Shown: positions 24,149 through 35,082 of the stretch, in pieces
How positions within the stretch are numbered: the stretch's first letter is position 1
How the letters are laid out: each line of letters opens with the position of its first letter
Assembly: GCA_012274445.1 (NCBI GenBank)
Contig: JAAROD010000015.1
Coordinates: 2,108,001-2,172,000 of the forward strand
Length of the DNA: 64,000 bases
From: Sclerotiophoma versabilis
Taxonomy: Eukaryota > Ascomycota > Dothideomycetes > Pleosporales > Didymellaceae
Direction: 5' to 3'
Made by a program: the position numbers and the translations under genes
The notes under the pieces: model-generated
Told to the model about the DNA's origin: nothing
The model's database searches: none
Seen by the model: only the letters and a program-made list of their open reading frames with translations

Positions 24149-25362
24149 ATGGATCTTGTCAACTCGTATGTGCTTCTGTCTCGCTTCTTCCTTCCTTTCT
24201 GTCCAACGTCTGCAACATGCCTCACGCCAATGGCGCCAATGGTGCGAATGAGATGGAGTATATCATGCAGAGAGCGCGTCAGGGCAGTCGAAGCTTGCCA
24301 TTCATGACTGACACTTTGGGCAACAGCTTGAACGATCGATTGCTCTTCGCGGTGCCTAAGAGTAAGTTCACTGGCAGTTTCAATTTTTAACATGTCTAAC
24401 AACGACAACAGAGGGCCGTCTCCACCAAGTCTGCCTCGACCTCCTCCACGGCTCAGACATCCAATTCCACCGCCACTCACGCCTTGACATTGCGCTAGTC
24501 AAGAACCTCCCACTTGCCCTCGTATTCCTTCCCGCCGCCGACATTCCCACATTCGTCGGTGAAGGCCGCGTCGACCTCGGAATCACTGGCCGTGACCAAG
24601 TCGAAGAGCACGAGTGCGCCGTTCCCCCCACAGCCACAACCGGCGTCGTCGAAGTCCTTGACCTCGACTTCGGAAAATGCAGTCTGCAGGTCCAGGTACC
24701 CCAGAAGGGCGACCTGGCTAAGCCGGAAGATCTGATTGGCAAGAACGTCGTTACCTCTTTCACAAACCTTGCCGAGCAGTACTTCAGGAAGCTGGAGGCT
24801 GAGCAGAGCGGCGAGACCAACGGCAGCGCAAAGGACTCGAAACTGAAGACGAACATCAAGTACGTCGGTGGCAGTGTCGAAGCGGCATGCGCGCTCGGTG
24901 TCGCAGATGGTATTGTCGATCTTGTTGAGTCTGGAGAGACGATGCGCGCCGCAGGCTTGAAGGCTATTTCCACTGTTGTCTCGTCCAGCGCTATCCTGAT
25001 CAAGTCGAAGCACCCCTCAGACCCCAAGCTTGTCGATCTGATCACAGCCAGGATAAAGGGTGTCATCAGTAGGCTCTCCCCTCCAATCGATACCGTACTG
25101 AGCAGTAATACTGACGTGTGTAGCCGCGCAAAAATACGTTCTTTGCCAGTACAATATCGAGCGCTCCAAGCTCGACATCGCCAAGGAGATCACCCCTGGA
25201 AACCGTGCGCCGACCGTCACCTCGTTGGAGGAGAGCGGCTGGGTCGCCATCTCTGTCATGGTGCAGAGGAAGCACATTGCGATTGTCATGGACAAGTTGA
25301 CCGAGGCTGGCGCTTGTGACATTCTGGTTACTAAGATTGAGAACTCAAGAACTCACGATTAG
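24149..25362 (+). CDS. HIS1: ATP phosphoribosyltransferase
   Basis: Four exons, 24149-24165, 24327-24361, 24412-25068 and 25124-25362, with introns of 161, 50 and 55 bp; 315 residues. It catalyses the first, feedback-regulated step of histidine synthesis (ATP + PRPP to phosphoribosyl-ATP). After splicing the start reads M-D-L-V-N-S-L-N-D-R-L-L-F-A-V-P-K-K-G-R-L, the HisG N-terminus. The catalytic part has V-D-L-G-I-T-G-R-D near 78 and the PRPP-binding G-G-S-V-E-A-A region near 175. The C-terminal ACT-like regulatory domain (about 235-315) has Y-N-I-E-R and V-A-I-S-V-M-V, so this is the long, histidine-inhibited form. The first exon is only 17 nt and the second 35 nt; both are fixed by the conserved N-terminus. 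An Asn/Ser-rich insert (about 150-165) is probably a surface loop. Confidence 0.95.
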
Positions 25363-25617
25363 AGAAATACATTTCCTAGGGCAGAAAATAGTGTACAGAT
25401 GACATAACTAGATGTAGACAAAACCATATAGTGGTCACCTATGAACGGCCCTACGAAGTACAGTCTATCTTAGGGGTATTCGGTCTCCACGCAAGTGATA
25501 CATATAAAGGTTATTCATACATCATCTCGAAACATGATACGGGGCGCAAAGATGGTAACTGCCCTCAAGCTCTCGTCTCTGGGGGTTTTTCTATCGACCA
25601 CAAGGGCGTCATAAGAA

Positions 25618-28199
25618 TTAACCAAAAAACTCACCGCTAACAAGCGATTCCCACGGCTTGCCAGTCTCCCAGACCCGCTGCATGAGACATCTCGCCCTAT
25701 CAATCTGTCTTCCCGTTAGCCTACTGATCCTAAAGAAATTAGTTGAAGTACTCACCTGCGTCATCCCAAAGCCCTCGACACCCCTCAACCGATCCATAAT
25801 CTTCTCTCTCTGCCCTTCATCCTGCGCATCGCACCCGGCCACAAACATTGGAAACAACAGACACGCCTCCGCCGAGCTGCCACGCCGGACCTTGTACAGC
25901 AACTCGACGATCTCGCGAATCGCATTCTGCACTTCTGGGTCCGTAGCTGGCTTGCCCAGAACGCGGCGGTAAAGATGCACAAGCCCGCCCCAGTGGAACA
26001 TTTCATTGGTAGCATAGATCTCGGTGGCATCCCACGCACCCTCCGATTTAGCGGTCGAGTCGCTGCGGTGATTGCAGCCTTTGTGAATATACTGATCCGA
26101 AAGGCCTTCTTCAAGCTCGTGTTGGATATGTATGGCCTTTGTATAAATCTCAGGACCGGGATGCCAGTCCTCTCTAATATTGCCGTCTTCATCAATACGC
26201 AGCGGTTCGCACAGTTTAGCGAGTTCTGAGATCTTAGCGAGACTACCAACGCAGCGATTTGTGAAGCCCATCAGACAGTCGATTTCGAATTCTTCGTCTG
26301 CCGATGCGTTCTCTGACGACCAGTAGAAAGAGCCGAGCGGCGTGTCAGTTTTGTTGCCGCTGAGCGAGCCAAGGACGTCGAGGTACGCGAACCAGCGGGA
26401 AAGGAAGTAGGCGACACGGTCATGTCGGTCTACGCCTTGCGGGCCGCCACGTGCTATGACCATTTGACGGGCCATTTGAAGATGGCTTTGCCAAGAGATG
26501 GGGACCTCGAACGTATTGGAGGCGATAATCTCAAGGCTTGCCATCATAATTACTGCGGCTAGTGTACTATTTGAGATGTGATTGGGGTTGTCGGTGAGTG
26601 ATTGGCGCAGTCTTGGGAATACGTCTTGTACCCAGACAGCGATGCGGTTGGAAGGTTCTGGCTGGTTGAGCATGCGGGCACGGTGTGAAGCGCTGTAGGC
26701 TAGCAGAAGGTTCATGATATTTTCGTCCCGTACAGCGACTATGCATGTCAGCTTAGGCGGGTCTGAAGCAACTAATTATGTGCTTACTTTCTGGTAGAAT
26801 CTGACGGAAGGGGTTCTTTTCGCAGTCGTGGGGCACGAGTATGCGTGCTGTGTGGTTGATGAAGTGGTGGAAGTAGAGAAGATTCATCCTGTTCTCCATG
26901 AGTAGCGGAGGCAGCGGCTCCAGCGACTTTGGTATCCGTATCTGAACCGGGTTGACATAATATCCACCTTTGCCGAAAGCCATGTCTCGGGTGCGAGGTT
27001 CTGCGTCGTCAAAGGGATAGTCCTCATTGAGCTCCATTGTGCCAATTGGCGGGCTGAAAATAGATATCGCAGAGTGGTCTTTGTTTCTAGGCGTATCGAA
27101 GTCCGGCAACCCCATGTCATATCCGTATGTCGTCGAGACAGAGTCTGTAACTGGATACCTTTTTCTCGGCTCACCTTCAGAATTGTACTCTTGCAGGCTG
27201 CTGTCATGCGTATTGTTTATTAACGAGTGTACTGACAATCGGTTTAGATCAGGAGGCGGATACGCTGGACTTTGGTGGTTCGTTGAGGGGCGCACGCTTG
27301 GATCTTCAGGGCCTACTGAAGAGTTCGGGGTCAACGGCATCGTAACAAAAGGGTTATAGGGTGTAGGCGGACCTGTGTTTGGAGAGTATGCGTCCGAAAG
27401 CGTTGTCGCAGGTGAGTCTGCCGAGTGATTCGACTTGTGGCGCTTATATACTGAATCTGCCGACCCTCTTGGTGGAGGCATCGATGGTGGAGAAAGAGGC
27501 GTATCTGCATTGACAGAGGTGATACCTACATTGCTATATGGAAAGCTCTCGAAAGAAGGGCCTGTTTGTGATGGGAAATCGAATTGTGTTTGGAAACGAG
27601 TCTGGTGGAGAGATGCTGAGGTGGGCAGTCCATCTGCATTTTGGGAGAATTGGCCTTGTTGATATCCGGGGCTACTTCCACATCGTGGTGATTCCGACTG
27701 ACAAGCTCTGACAAAGTCAGGATCGACGGCAGTGGGCCTTGACCAAGGAGGGGAGTTTCGTGACACTGAATGACTATGCTGATTCGCGGCGTTTGGCAGC
27801 ACTGATGCCTCGGGGTTTGGTGGAAACCATGGCGAGGTATCATCCTCAAATGAGAAGGTCGACATGTACGGACTATCAGATCCCGTCCTTGATGCTGCTG
27901 GACCTGAGGCTGCTGGCTCACGCTTCGTGCGGCCACCCCAGTTCAGTCTGATACTGTAATCGCATGGCTCGCCTTGACGTTCACAGTTCAGACAATTTGG
28001 CTTTTCCTCTCCACTGTACCACAGTCATTACTATTCGCATCACATATGAAACAAGTTATAGTCACCATTTGACTTTGCGCGCTTTACAAGGCCTACATGA
28101 GAGAGGTTAGTGGGGGTAGTATAATGGGCATGCAGCATACCAACACCCCGTTCTTGATCTTCGCTTCGGTTCGACACCGGGCTTCTTTGGGCGAGGCAT
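25618..28199 (-). CDS. Zn2Cys6 transcription factor with fungal-specific regulatory domain
   Basis: Five exons on the minus strand: 28199-28141, 28092-28066, 28013-26788, 26738-25756 and 25704-25618 (introns 48-52 bp), 793 residues. The zinc cluster is assembled from the first three exons with the full pattern C19-x2-C22-x6-C29-x6-C36-x2-C39-x6-C46, preceded by a basic R-R-S-R-T stretch; this is a DNA-binding binuclear cluster. Residues ~60-350 are Ser/Pro/Asn-rich and disordered. The C-terminal half (from about 390) has the block L-L-L-A-Y-S-A-S-H-R-A-R-M-L and ends W-E-T-G-K-P-W-E-S-L-V-S-G-E, the features of the fungal_trans_2 group. The target pathway is unknown and the neighbours (HIS1, eIF3j) give no clue. 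The second exon is only 27 nt. The last intron (51 nt) has no stop and keeps the frame. Confidence 0.92.
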
Positions 28200-29423
28200 T
28201 TTGCGCGAATTGCTAGCGGTGGCCAATCTGCAACGGGCAAATGCAGATCAAGCGGCGATTGTATCCCAGTGTGTTGGGTACAGAATCTTATATGGAAGTT
28301 GGAAGATTGCCATGCAATAAGCTGGAGCCTCAAGCTGGATGCACCGGTGGAGCGGGGGTTAGAAACGAGCTTCCCGGATACTACACGGTGCAACTCTTGC
28401 ATGTGTAGCGCGCCATGTGACAACGCGGCGCACGCAGTAGCAATAGTCCCTGCTCAAACGACGCGGTCTGGACGTTGGCGCAAGTCGTCTGGTCTGTGCG
28501 AAAGGATGCCAGCGCCCGTATTATTGTCTGAAGGCTTAACATGAGGTGGAGAGCAGAGCTGCGATAAAGCTGGCCGCATTCGCTCTAGACGCCTGCTACG
28601 GCATCCTTCCGATATGGTAGGCATGTTCTCAAGTGTGGGGTAAGAACCACCACACCCTTGCTTCCATTCATGATGATTTTCAACATCCTTCGCAATGAGC
28701 TTCAACAACTGCTTCTGCGAGTGCTCTGCACCCAGCCAACATGCGCTGCTCACAGCGTTGCATCAGCCATGACCAAAATTTGCTCAAGCTCTGACTAACT
28801 TTCTGTTGTAAATGTAAGCCATCCGCCCTTTCCACGGCTTGTCAAGATCTTAGAAACTTCTACGTTAGCCGTAGAAGGTGCGTATCGCCAGTTGCCTCCC
28901 ACAAAAATGTCAAATATACTTCAGCCCTACAATGACAGCAACGTGCGCAAGGGCAGCCGTAGCTGAATGACAAGAATAGCTGCCCTTGTGTGGAAACGTG
29001 TATTTACACGTACCTGACTGTTACCTCGCTACTCCCCTTGGCATCATCATTACATGGAAGATTCAATTTGCCGGAACACCTAAAAATATCACATGAAAAA
29101 CTCAATACTGATTAGTCGTCGACATGTAACATTGGTCATGATGGAGAGTAAGTAATGAGCTCAAGTAGGGTTGCATGTTACAGAACGTGTGCATTCATCA
29201 GCAACGTCTACCACTCCATATTCGTCTTACGCTATGCATGCAAACTATGCCATTTCCGCCCTATAAAAGCCAATGAAGCAGAAGTGTAGGTTGTGAGCGA
29301 TTACTAGACAGTACCAACCAAGTGAGACGTGAGAAATCGGACTCGGTGACTGCCCGACTGTTTCGTTTGGTGCGGGAAGAGGAATAGCAGAGACTTGTAT
29401 CTCGACTTGGGCGAAGAGTCCCC
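28200..29423. other. Upstream region of the Zn2Cys6 factor
   Basis: About 1.2 kb holding the promoter of the transcription factor and, at the far end, the 3' flank of HCR1. AT-rich stretches lie near 28790-29110. No reading frame above 100 codons has any recognisable domain. A long promoter is common for regulators of this class. Confidence 0.5.
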
Positions 29424-30454
29424 TCACATGAAGTCATCACTACAGTATCGTTAACATTGTTCAACACGCCAGGCGCACATCTAATACTTACTCGCCAAAG
29501 TCATCATTGTCGTACGTAGACATATCCGCAGCACGACCAACATCCCTGGACGCGTTCAAGCTTGTCTTGGTCTTTGCCGCCTTGGTCTTCTTTCCACCCT
29601 TCTCGGCAGCCTTCTCTTCTTTCATCTTCTCATTGCTCAAAGTGGTCAAGCCGGAAGCAATCTTCTTAATTTGGTCACTAGGCAGATCCTTGGCAATGCC
29701 TTTGCAGAATTCCTGCAAGAACAGCGAGTACTGTCCCTTTTTGGAGTTATTGGCGAGAAGAGGTGTGAGGGTCTCGCGTAGCTTTGTAAATTGATCCTTG
29801 GTGTTGGGGTTGAAGATAGAGAGAGCGCTGAGGTCGACGGACTTGGTAGGATCGCTCTCGTCTGAGACGGTGACAGCCTTTGCGGTCTTGGATTTGCCGC
29901 TGGCCAGTTCGCCAAAAAGCTCCTCCGCTTGGGCGCGTGAACCCTCCTGCTCGGCTTGCCGCAACCTTTCGCGGCGCTCCTGCTCAGTCTCCTCTTCTGA
30001 CTCGTAGTCCTCTTCCATCTGTCGCCGGCGCAGGGCCGCTTGCCTATGCTCCTCAATGCGCTGCGCTTTGCTCTTATGGTTTGCCTTGGCCTCGGCCTCG
30101 GCCTTCGCCTTGGCCTCAGCGGCCTTCTTCGCCTTCTCGCGCTCGACTTCGGAGTCTTCGGCGGCGTCCCATGAGTCTAGGACCTGTCATGGTCGTCAGT
30201 ATATTTTCTTTCATGCATGGCGGGGCAAAAGGTAGGCGGTGCGGGGCAAGGCGGGTTGACACACATCGTCTTCTTCCTCATCGTCGAACTTGCTGCGGCG
30301 GGCGATGATAGGGGCTGGGGAGCCAGAGTCGGAGCCAGACTCCTCATCGTCTGTGGTTGTGGCGGTCAGCCGTGTTGTTCGTGTAGGCAAAGCCCAGTCA
30401 TAACTTGAGGCGCACAAAATGAGAGTATGACGTACCCCACTTTCCAGGAGCCAT
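29424..30454 (-). CDS. HCR1: Translation initiation factor eIF3 subunit j
   Basis: Four exons on the minus strand: 30454-30436, 30350-30265, 30183-29492 and 29439-29424 (introns 85, 81 and 52 bp), 270 residues. eIF3j binds the eIF3b RRM and the 40S decoding site, and helps mRNA recruitment and subunit recycling. The N-terminus M-A-P-G-K-W-D-D-E-E carries the conserved Trp in an acidic stretch that in other species contacts eIF3b. The middle is Lys/Ala/Glu-rich coiled coil (about 45-115), followed by the compact domain with F-N-P-N-T-K-D-Q-F and F-L-Q-E-F-C-K. Without the last intron the protein would stop after F-G-E; a consensus GTAAGT donor overlaps that stop and a 16-nt final exon restores the family ending F-G-D-D-D-F-M. 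This ending is what decides the model. Confidence 0.93.
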
Positions 30455-31094
30455 GATTGTCGCGGGGGTGTGTGTGTGTGTGTGTGTGTGTAGGGACGAA
30501 TAGAGTCGGGGCGTGCGGTAAGATGCTCACGGGTGAGGCTTCGTGTATGCGCGTATGGTGCTGGAAGAGAAGGTGGAAGAAGTGGGTTGTTTCGAAATTA
30601 CGAAAGAAGTTGACCGCAAACAATGGTCGGGCTCACGCGAGAGACCGGCTCGTTAAAAATTGCCTGCGCCTGCGGCCCAATCATTGACGCTGGCGGTCCC
30701 GACATGTGAACATGAAGTGTAACCGTCGGTGCACTCGTTGAAACTGCCTACTCTTGTCTTGATTCTAGGTCTTCTTCTGTGTAAATTCTCCATTGGTTCA
30801 CTTTGCTCATGTTCACTTCATTCTCTACAGTGGGAGGATTCAATCAGAGTTCTTGGATCATGACAATGACATTAGATATTGACAAAAGTATATGCAACAC
30901 AACTATGCAGAATTGCGTTAAGAAACCGACGGCTTGCTGGTAAAGAGATGACTTGCGTCCAAAATCTTGCATCTTCCTTTTTCACAGTCCCTGCCTGTAT
31001 TATATGACGTACGTACCAAAAGGCGGCGTCGAATCGAATGTTAGGTGGTCGAACGGAGCATTCTGATCATCCTGCAAAAAGGCACGCTTTCGGC
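30455..31094. other. HCR1 promoter and ERG12 3' flank
   Basis: A 640-bp spacer. Directly upstream of the HCR1 ATG is a dinucleotide repeat (30468-30491). The remainder is AT-rich near 30780-30900, consistent with the end of the following gene, and has no credible reading frame. Confidence 0.5.
30468..30491. repeat. (GT)n microsatellite in the HCR1 leader
   Basis: About twelve GT units on the plus strand, read as (AC)n on the HCR1 sense strand, ending 14 bp before the HCR1 ATG. Confidence 0.85.
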
Positions 31095-32896
31095 TCATTC
31101 TTCGTGCGTAACCCAGGGCCTCCAGAACTTCCAGCCTTCACGAACTTCTTTCGCGAGCCTCCTTCGAGGACCTGCCACGCCCACTAGCCTTTCTATCCCA
31201 ACGGTTCCCTCCGCCATTAAGAACTTCTCTTGGTCGATCTCCTCTCCACCTTCTTCTTCATTACCATTGTGGAGTACTGCCGGCCATAGAATACCGACAC
31301 CATCGCCAGCAAGTGTGGTCTCAAACTTCTCGAATCCTTCGTTTTCAAGCTTGACTTCCAGAGAATCCAAAATCTTGTGCTTGAGCTTCGTGCCGTTCGA
31401 GATGATCGACGCACTGCAGTCAGCTTCGGAAGAATTGTCAGATTCATCAGAGGAGAGTTCGTGGGTGCCGTTGCCGTGGCCATTTGTGAGCGCTGGTGGC
31501 TTTGGTTTGATAATTGATATGGCGCAGCCTCCGCCGCCAGCGCCGGTAAGCTTTGTCCAGCCGATACCGGTATGATCGATGAGTTCGCGAACTCGTTCCA
31601 GTTTGGGATGTGAAACTCCGAGTGAGACAAGCAAGCCGTGATTTATAGTCACAAGCTCGCCGAGATGTTTCAGTGAGGCATGCGAGGTGGGATCAAAATC
31701 CGGGGAGTTGAGGAGCTGATAAGCGGATTCAGTGACCATACCAATCGATTCGAGGATGTTTTCCGCAAGTGCAGGGTGAAGTGTTCTGAGTGTGCCGACT
31801 CTTGCGACCTCGGTAGCGGTACTTCTAGATTGCCGTGTGTTGACAAGAAGCAGCGGAAGCTCTGGGAAATTATGAAGGGGTTCGACGCGAGGCGGTTTGC
31901 CCTCACCCATCCTCTGATACAAGACCGCCTTGCCACCTGACGATACTGTGTTGTCGATACCGGACGGATTGCCGTGAATGCACATCTCTCCAACAAAGGC
32001 CCAGCGATTGATGCGCTCAATGTTCAGTTCGCATTCTTGCGGCGGCTGATCTTGGTGCGGTCCGCTCAGAGCGCGAATTTGCATGAGCAAAGCGGCGCTC
32101 AAGCAGACAGAAATACTGGCGCTACTGCCCAGACCAGCTCCTATTGGTATTGTTGAGCGCAGCGTGTATACGCAAGGTGGTGTCTTCCGCGAGGCTAGCG
32201 AAAGGAAGAGGTAAAGGAAGGAACAAGCGGAGGCGTGCTGTATCTTGCGTATCGATTCCGGGGCTTTTGGGGATACTTCGTCGATAAAGGGTTGTATAGC
32301 GGCCAGTAGGTCAGGGTCCAGTGCTGTGACTAGGTCGTAGTAGTACTTCTTCTTCCCAGCCTTGGAAAATGCCTCCCAGGGCAGTTCGTCGATGTTCCAC
32401 GTATGCTCCATCTGTATATCGGGGAAACGCAGCTGTACGGTTCGGTTCGACTTCGATAAGAACGAGACATGCAGGTATGAGCGGAGCGAAATGGCGGCAG
32501 CAATTGCAGCCTACACATTGTTAAGTTGGCGTCCCAATGTCAGTGTGGCATCTGATTTACCTTGCCGTGCACGACAGCGTGCTCTCCATACACAATGACC
32601 TTTCCAGGCGCGGACACCATGAAGGGAGGCATCATTGGCGACGACTGCTTCCTCTTAAGGGCAGGCGCGACATCTGTTGTTGAGGCTACGAGCGAGGGCA
32701 TCTTGGAGGTCAATTGCGCGCGCGCAGAGTCGACGGGAGAGTGTCCAAGTGTTTGCGTGGACTGCGACGTGGAGTGCTGTTGGTGTGTGACTGCAGTTTC
32801 AAGATCAGCCATGACTTTAAGATAGTTGGTGCACCCAAGACAACACTTACGAGGCGAGGCAAAGTTGGCCCTGCGAACGCTGCCGTTGACTGCCAT
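31095..32896 (-). CDS. ERG12: Mevalonate kinase
   Basis: Three exons on the minus strand: 32896-32851, 32790-32561 and 32510-31095 (introns 60 and 50 bp), 563 residues. It phosphorylates mevalonate with ATP, an early step of isoprenoid and ergosterol synthesis. It is a GHMP kinase: V-S-A-P-G-K-V-I-V-Y-G-E-H-A-V-V-H-G-K at about 73-91, the ATP-binding loop P-I-G-A-G-L-G-S-S-A-S near 200, the H-G-N-P-S-G-I-D-N motif with its catalytic Asp, and the C-terminal T-G-A-G-G-G-G-C-A motif. About 70 residues precede the kinase domain, Ser/Thr/Gln-rich and predicted unfolded. A Ser/Asp-rich insert follows the last motif. The ATG at 32896 is in frame with the spliced second exon; an internal ATG (residue 46) could also serve. 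Confidence 0.94.
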
Positions 32897-33621
32897 GCCC
32901 GTAGGTTGCAAGGAATGTACTTGTGTGGGGCAGAATGCGTGGACAGGCTTTCCTCAGGAGGCGTTGAGCGCTGGGTAACCTCGACATTCATTACATAGGC
33001 GGTCCTAATGGCGCGCTAGCCCTGCTTTGATCAACTGACGCTCCCAGCCGCCATGCAGGAACGGTCGGGCAAGCCGGGGGACTCCACAAAACCCTGCCCT
33101 TTCTGCGCTCGCCCTATGGCTGCTTCCGATTACCAAGACATCTCACTGCCCCGTGGCGTCGTCATTGTACAGCAGGTCGCCGCGTACGCGGGCTACAGCT
33201 CAATGAGATGCAAGGTCGGCCCTTGGAGTCTAAGGACTCATGGACAATGACAACAATAGTAGGGAGACAATTGGACCTCTCGCAATATCACAAGGATCAT
33301 CGATCATCGAGTTCAAGGCGTCATGCGTGTAAATTCGGTGTTGCCATGAATGTGGAAAGCACCGGAAGACACAGCCTCGACAGCAACGCAAGCACCATTG
33401 TGGCGTTCGGTGTTCTCAACAGCACCAGCCTGCTTCAGGAGCACTTGATTCGCATATGTAAACCTATACATTCGATTGGAACTCCTGGTGGCGTGTCTTC
33501 GGTAGCTGTTCATAGCGTCTGAGTCTATTGATATGCAACGAACAACGGCTTCCTGATACCCAGGCCAACAACGAATATCCCAAACGCCTCGCTATGCACT
33601 TGAAAGTAAGAACTTCAGGTT
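32897..33621. other. Spacer between ERG12 and PXR1
   Basis: About 725 bp. It holds the ERG12 promoter and the PXR1 3' flank, plus one doubtful short plus-strand frame (33053-33250). A second frame of 104 codons (33208-33522) lacks any domain and opens with an internal ATG; I see no support for it. Confidence 0.4.
33053..33250 (+). CDS. Doubtful small CxxC protein
   Basis: A 65-codon frame with a strong start context (GCCGCCATGC) and one C-P-F-C motif near residues 15-18, divergent from ERG12 by 156 bp. I do not recognise the product. C-x-x-C followed by A-R-P is compatible with half of a zinc-binding site, but nothing else supports a fold. It could be the first exon of a longer spliced gene, a leader ORF or chance. 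Kept at low confidence because of the start context and position. Confidence 0.25.
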   Translation: MQERSGKPGDSTKPCPFCARPMAASDYQDISLPRGVVIVQQVAAYAGYSSMRCKVGPWSLRTHGQ

Positions 33622-34805
33622 CTATGCTACCGGGGTCTTGATCATGAAAATCTAAGCATAAGGCGTTAGTACTATTGCAATGTCATAACACAAGTGTTTT
33701 CAAATACCTCTTTCAGTGCCTGCGGATCCATGCTTGCGCGCTTCTTCATCATAATGTGCCTGTGTCTGGCTGTCTGCACACCTCTTGGTACGAAACTAGG
33801 TGTGGATGTGCCGGTTGCTGGTACTGAAGAGCTAGGTGTGATATCATCGTCATCACTCTCTGAGCTGGAGTCGTCGGCGCTCTCCTTCGACCTCTTGGCT
33901 TCCTTTGCAGCCTTCTTGAGAGCCTTCTTGAGCTTCTTCTCCTCCTTGCGAGCTTTCTTCTCGGCCTTTCGTCTTGCCTTGTCTGTGAGGGGTTCGGGAT
34001 CAGACGCAGGTGTGGGCGCATCGTCAGACATCGGTTCGGGATCAGATGAGGCCTTCTCCTTCTTGACTTTCTTGCTGGATTTGTCCTTCTTGTCCTTCTT
34101 GTCTTTCTTTGCCTTCTTGCTCTTCTTGTCTTGCTTGTCCGCCTCTTCGCGCAAGTCCATGCTCTTCTTCTTGCGCTTCAGTTTCTGCTCGCTTGAGCCG
34201 TCTCCAGTTGCATCAGCCTCCTCTCGCTTACGCTTCCTGCCTACGCCGTCGTCGCTGTCCGGCTCCTCCTTGATCTTAGGCTCTATTGGCTCCAGTTTGA
34301 CTTCAGCCCTGGGCACTAACTTGTCGCCGACAAGGAACCCACCGCTGATGAAGTTCATCGAGCCAAACTTCCTGAACACGTACGCCCTCTTCTCAATCTC
34401 CTCCCGCCTAGCCTCTTCTTTCTTGACTTCTTCTTCTCTGCCATTCAAACGCCCCAAAATGCTCTCCAGACCGGCGAGGCCAAAGTTCTCTGCGCGCTCA
34501 CTTCCGCGTTTCGCGCCCAAGCCCAGGTTATCATCTTTCAGAAAGACACGGATGTGCGACTGCGATGCTTGTGTATAGTGTGCTTCGTGAGCAGCGTCTT
34601 TGGCGCCGAGAGTGTCGCCAGCTTTCCATCCCTGTGCAGCCAAAATTTTGTGGCCGAAGCGCTCGGTATTGTTCGCCCAGTGGGTGTTTTGAGGGTCGTT
34701 GGAGATCTTAGAGCGACTAGTCGACAGTCAGTATTCGTCGCATTGCTGGAGGTTTCAATATGAGTTTGGAGACGTGTCGTACTTCTTCTGCTGCGCGAGA
34801 CCCAT
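33622..34805 (-). CDS. PXR1: G-patch nucleolar protein PXR1/GNO1 (PinX1 homologue)
   Basis: Three exons on the minus strand: 34805-34783, 34716-33708 and 33651-33622 (introns 66 and 56 bp), 353 residues. Pxr1 activates the RNA helicase Prp43 in pre-rRNA and snoRNA processing, and its human relative PinX1 inhibits telomerase. The N-terminus after splicing is M-G-L-A-Q-Q-K-N-R-S-K-I, then the G-patch region (about 25-75: G-H-K-I-L-A-A-Q-G-W-K-A-G-D-T-L-G-A-K and D-D-N-L-G-L-G-A-K-R-G). The centre is a very Lys/Glu-rich K-K-D/E tail with many nuclear/nucleolar localisation signals. The last exon of 30 nt restores the family ending M-D-P-Q-A-L-K-E-I-F-M-I-K-T. Without that splice the frame would end in an unrelated sequence, so I trust the small terminal exon. 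Confidence 0.92.
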
Positions 34806-35082
34806 TTTGACGGCTGGTTGCTTCGGTCTGAAGTTGCTGCAAGAGGGCTCGCGGAAGTCCGCCAAAAGAATTTCTGTGGAGCGCGCCGCCAAAAGCTCGA
34901 CCCACATGTGGGGTACCGGCTCGAAGGACCCCTGCTGCCTCTTTCTCGATTTGACAACGCAAAATCACCAAAGACAAGACGCCCTTACTCAGAGGCCTGT
35001 GAAGTCAAGCTGAAAGCTGTCGGTACTTTGCTAATCACACACATCTCATCAGACCTCTAACAACCAGCACTCACCTAGCAGT

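Noticed and set aside
33694..34578. A 294-codon Ser/Phe/Leu-rich plus-strand frame
   Set aside because: Antisense shadow of the Lys-rich PXR1 exon (CTT/TTC from AAG/GAA).
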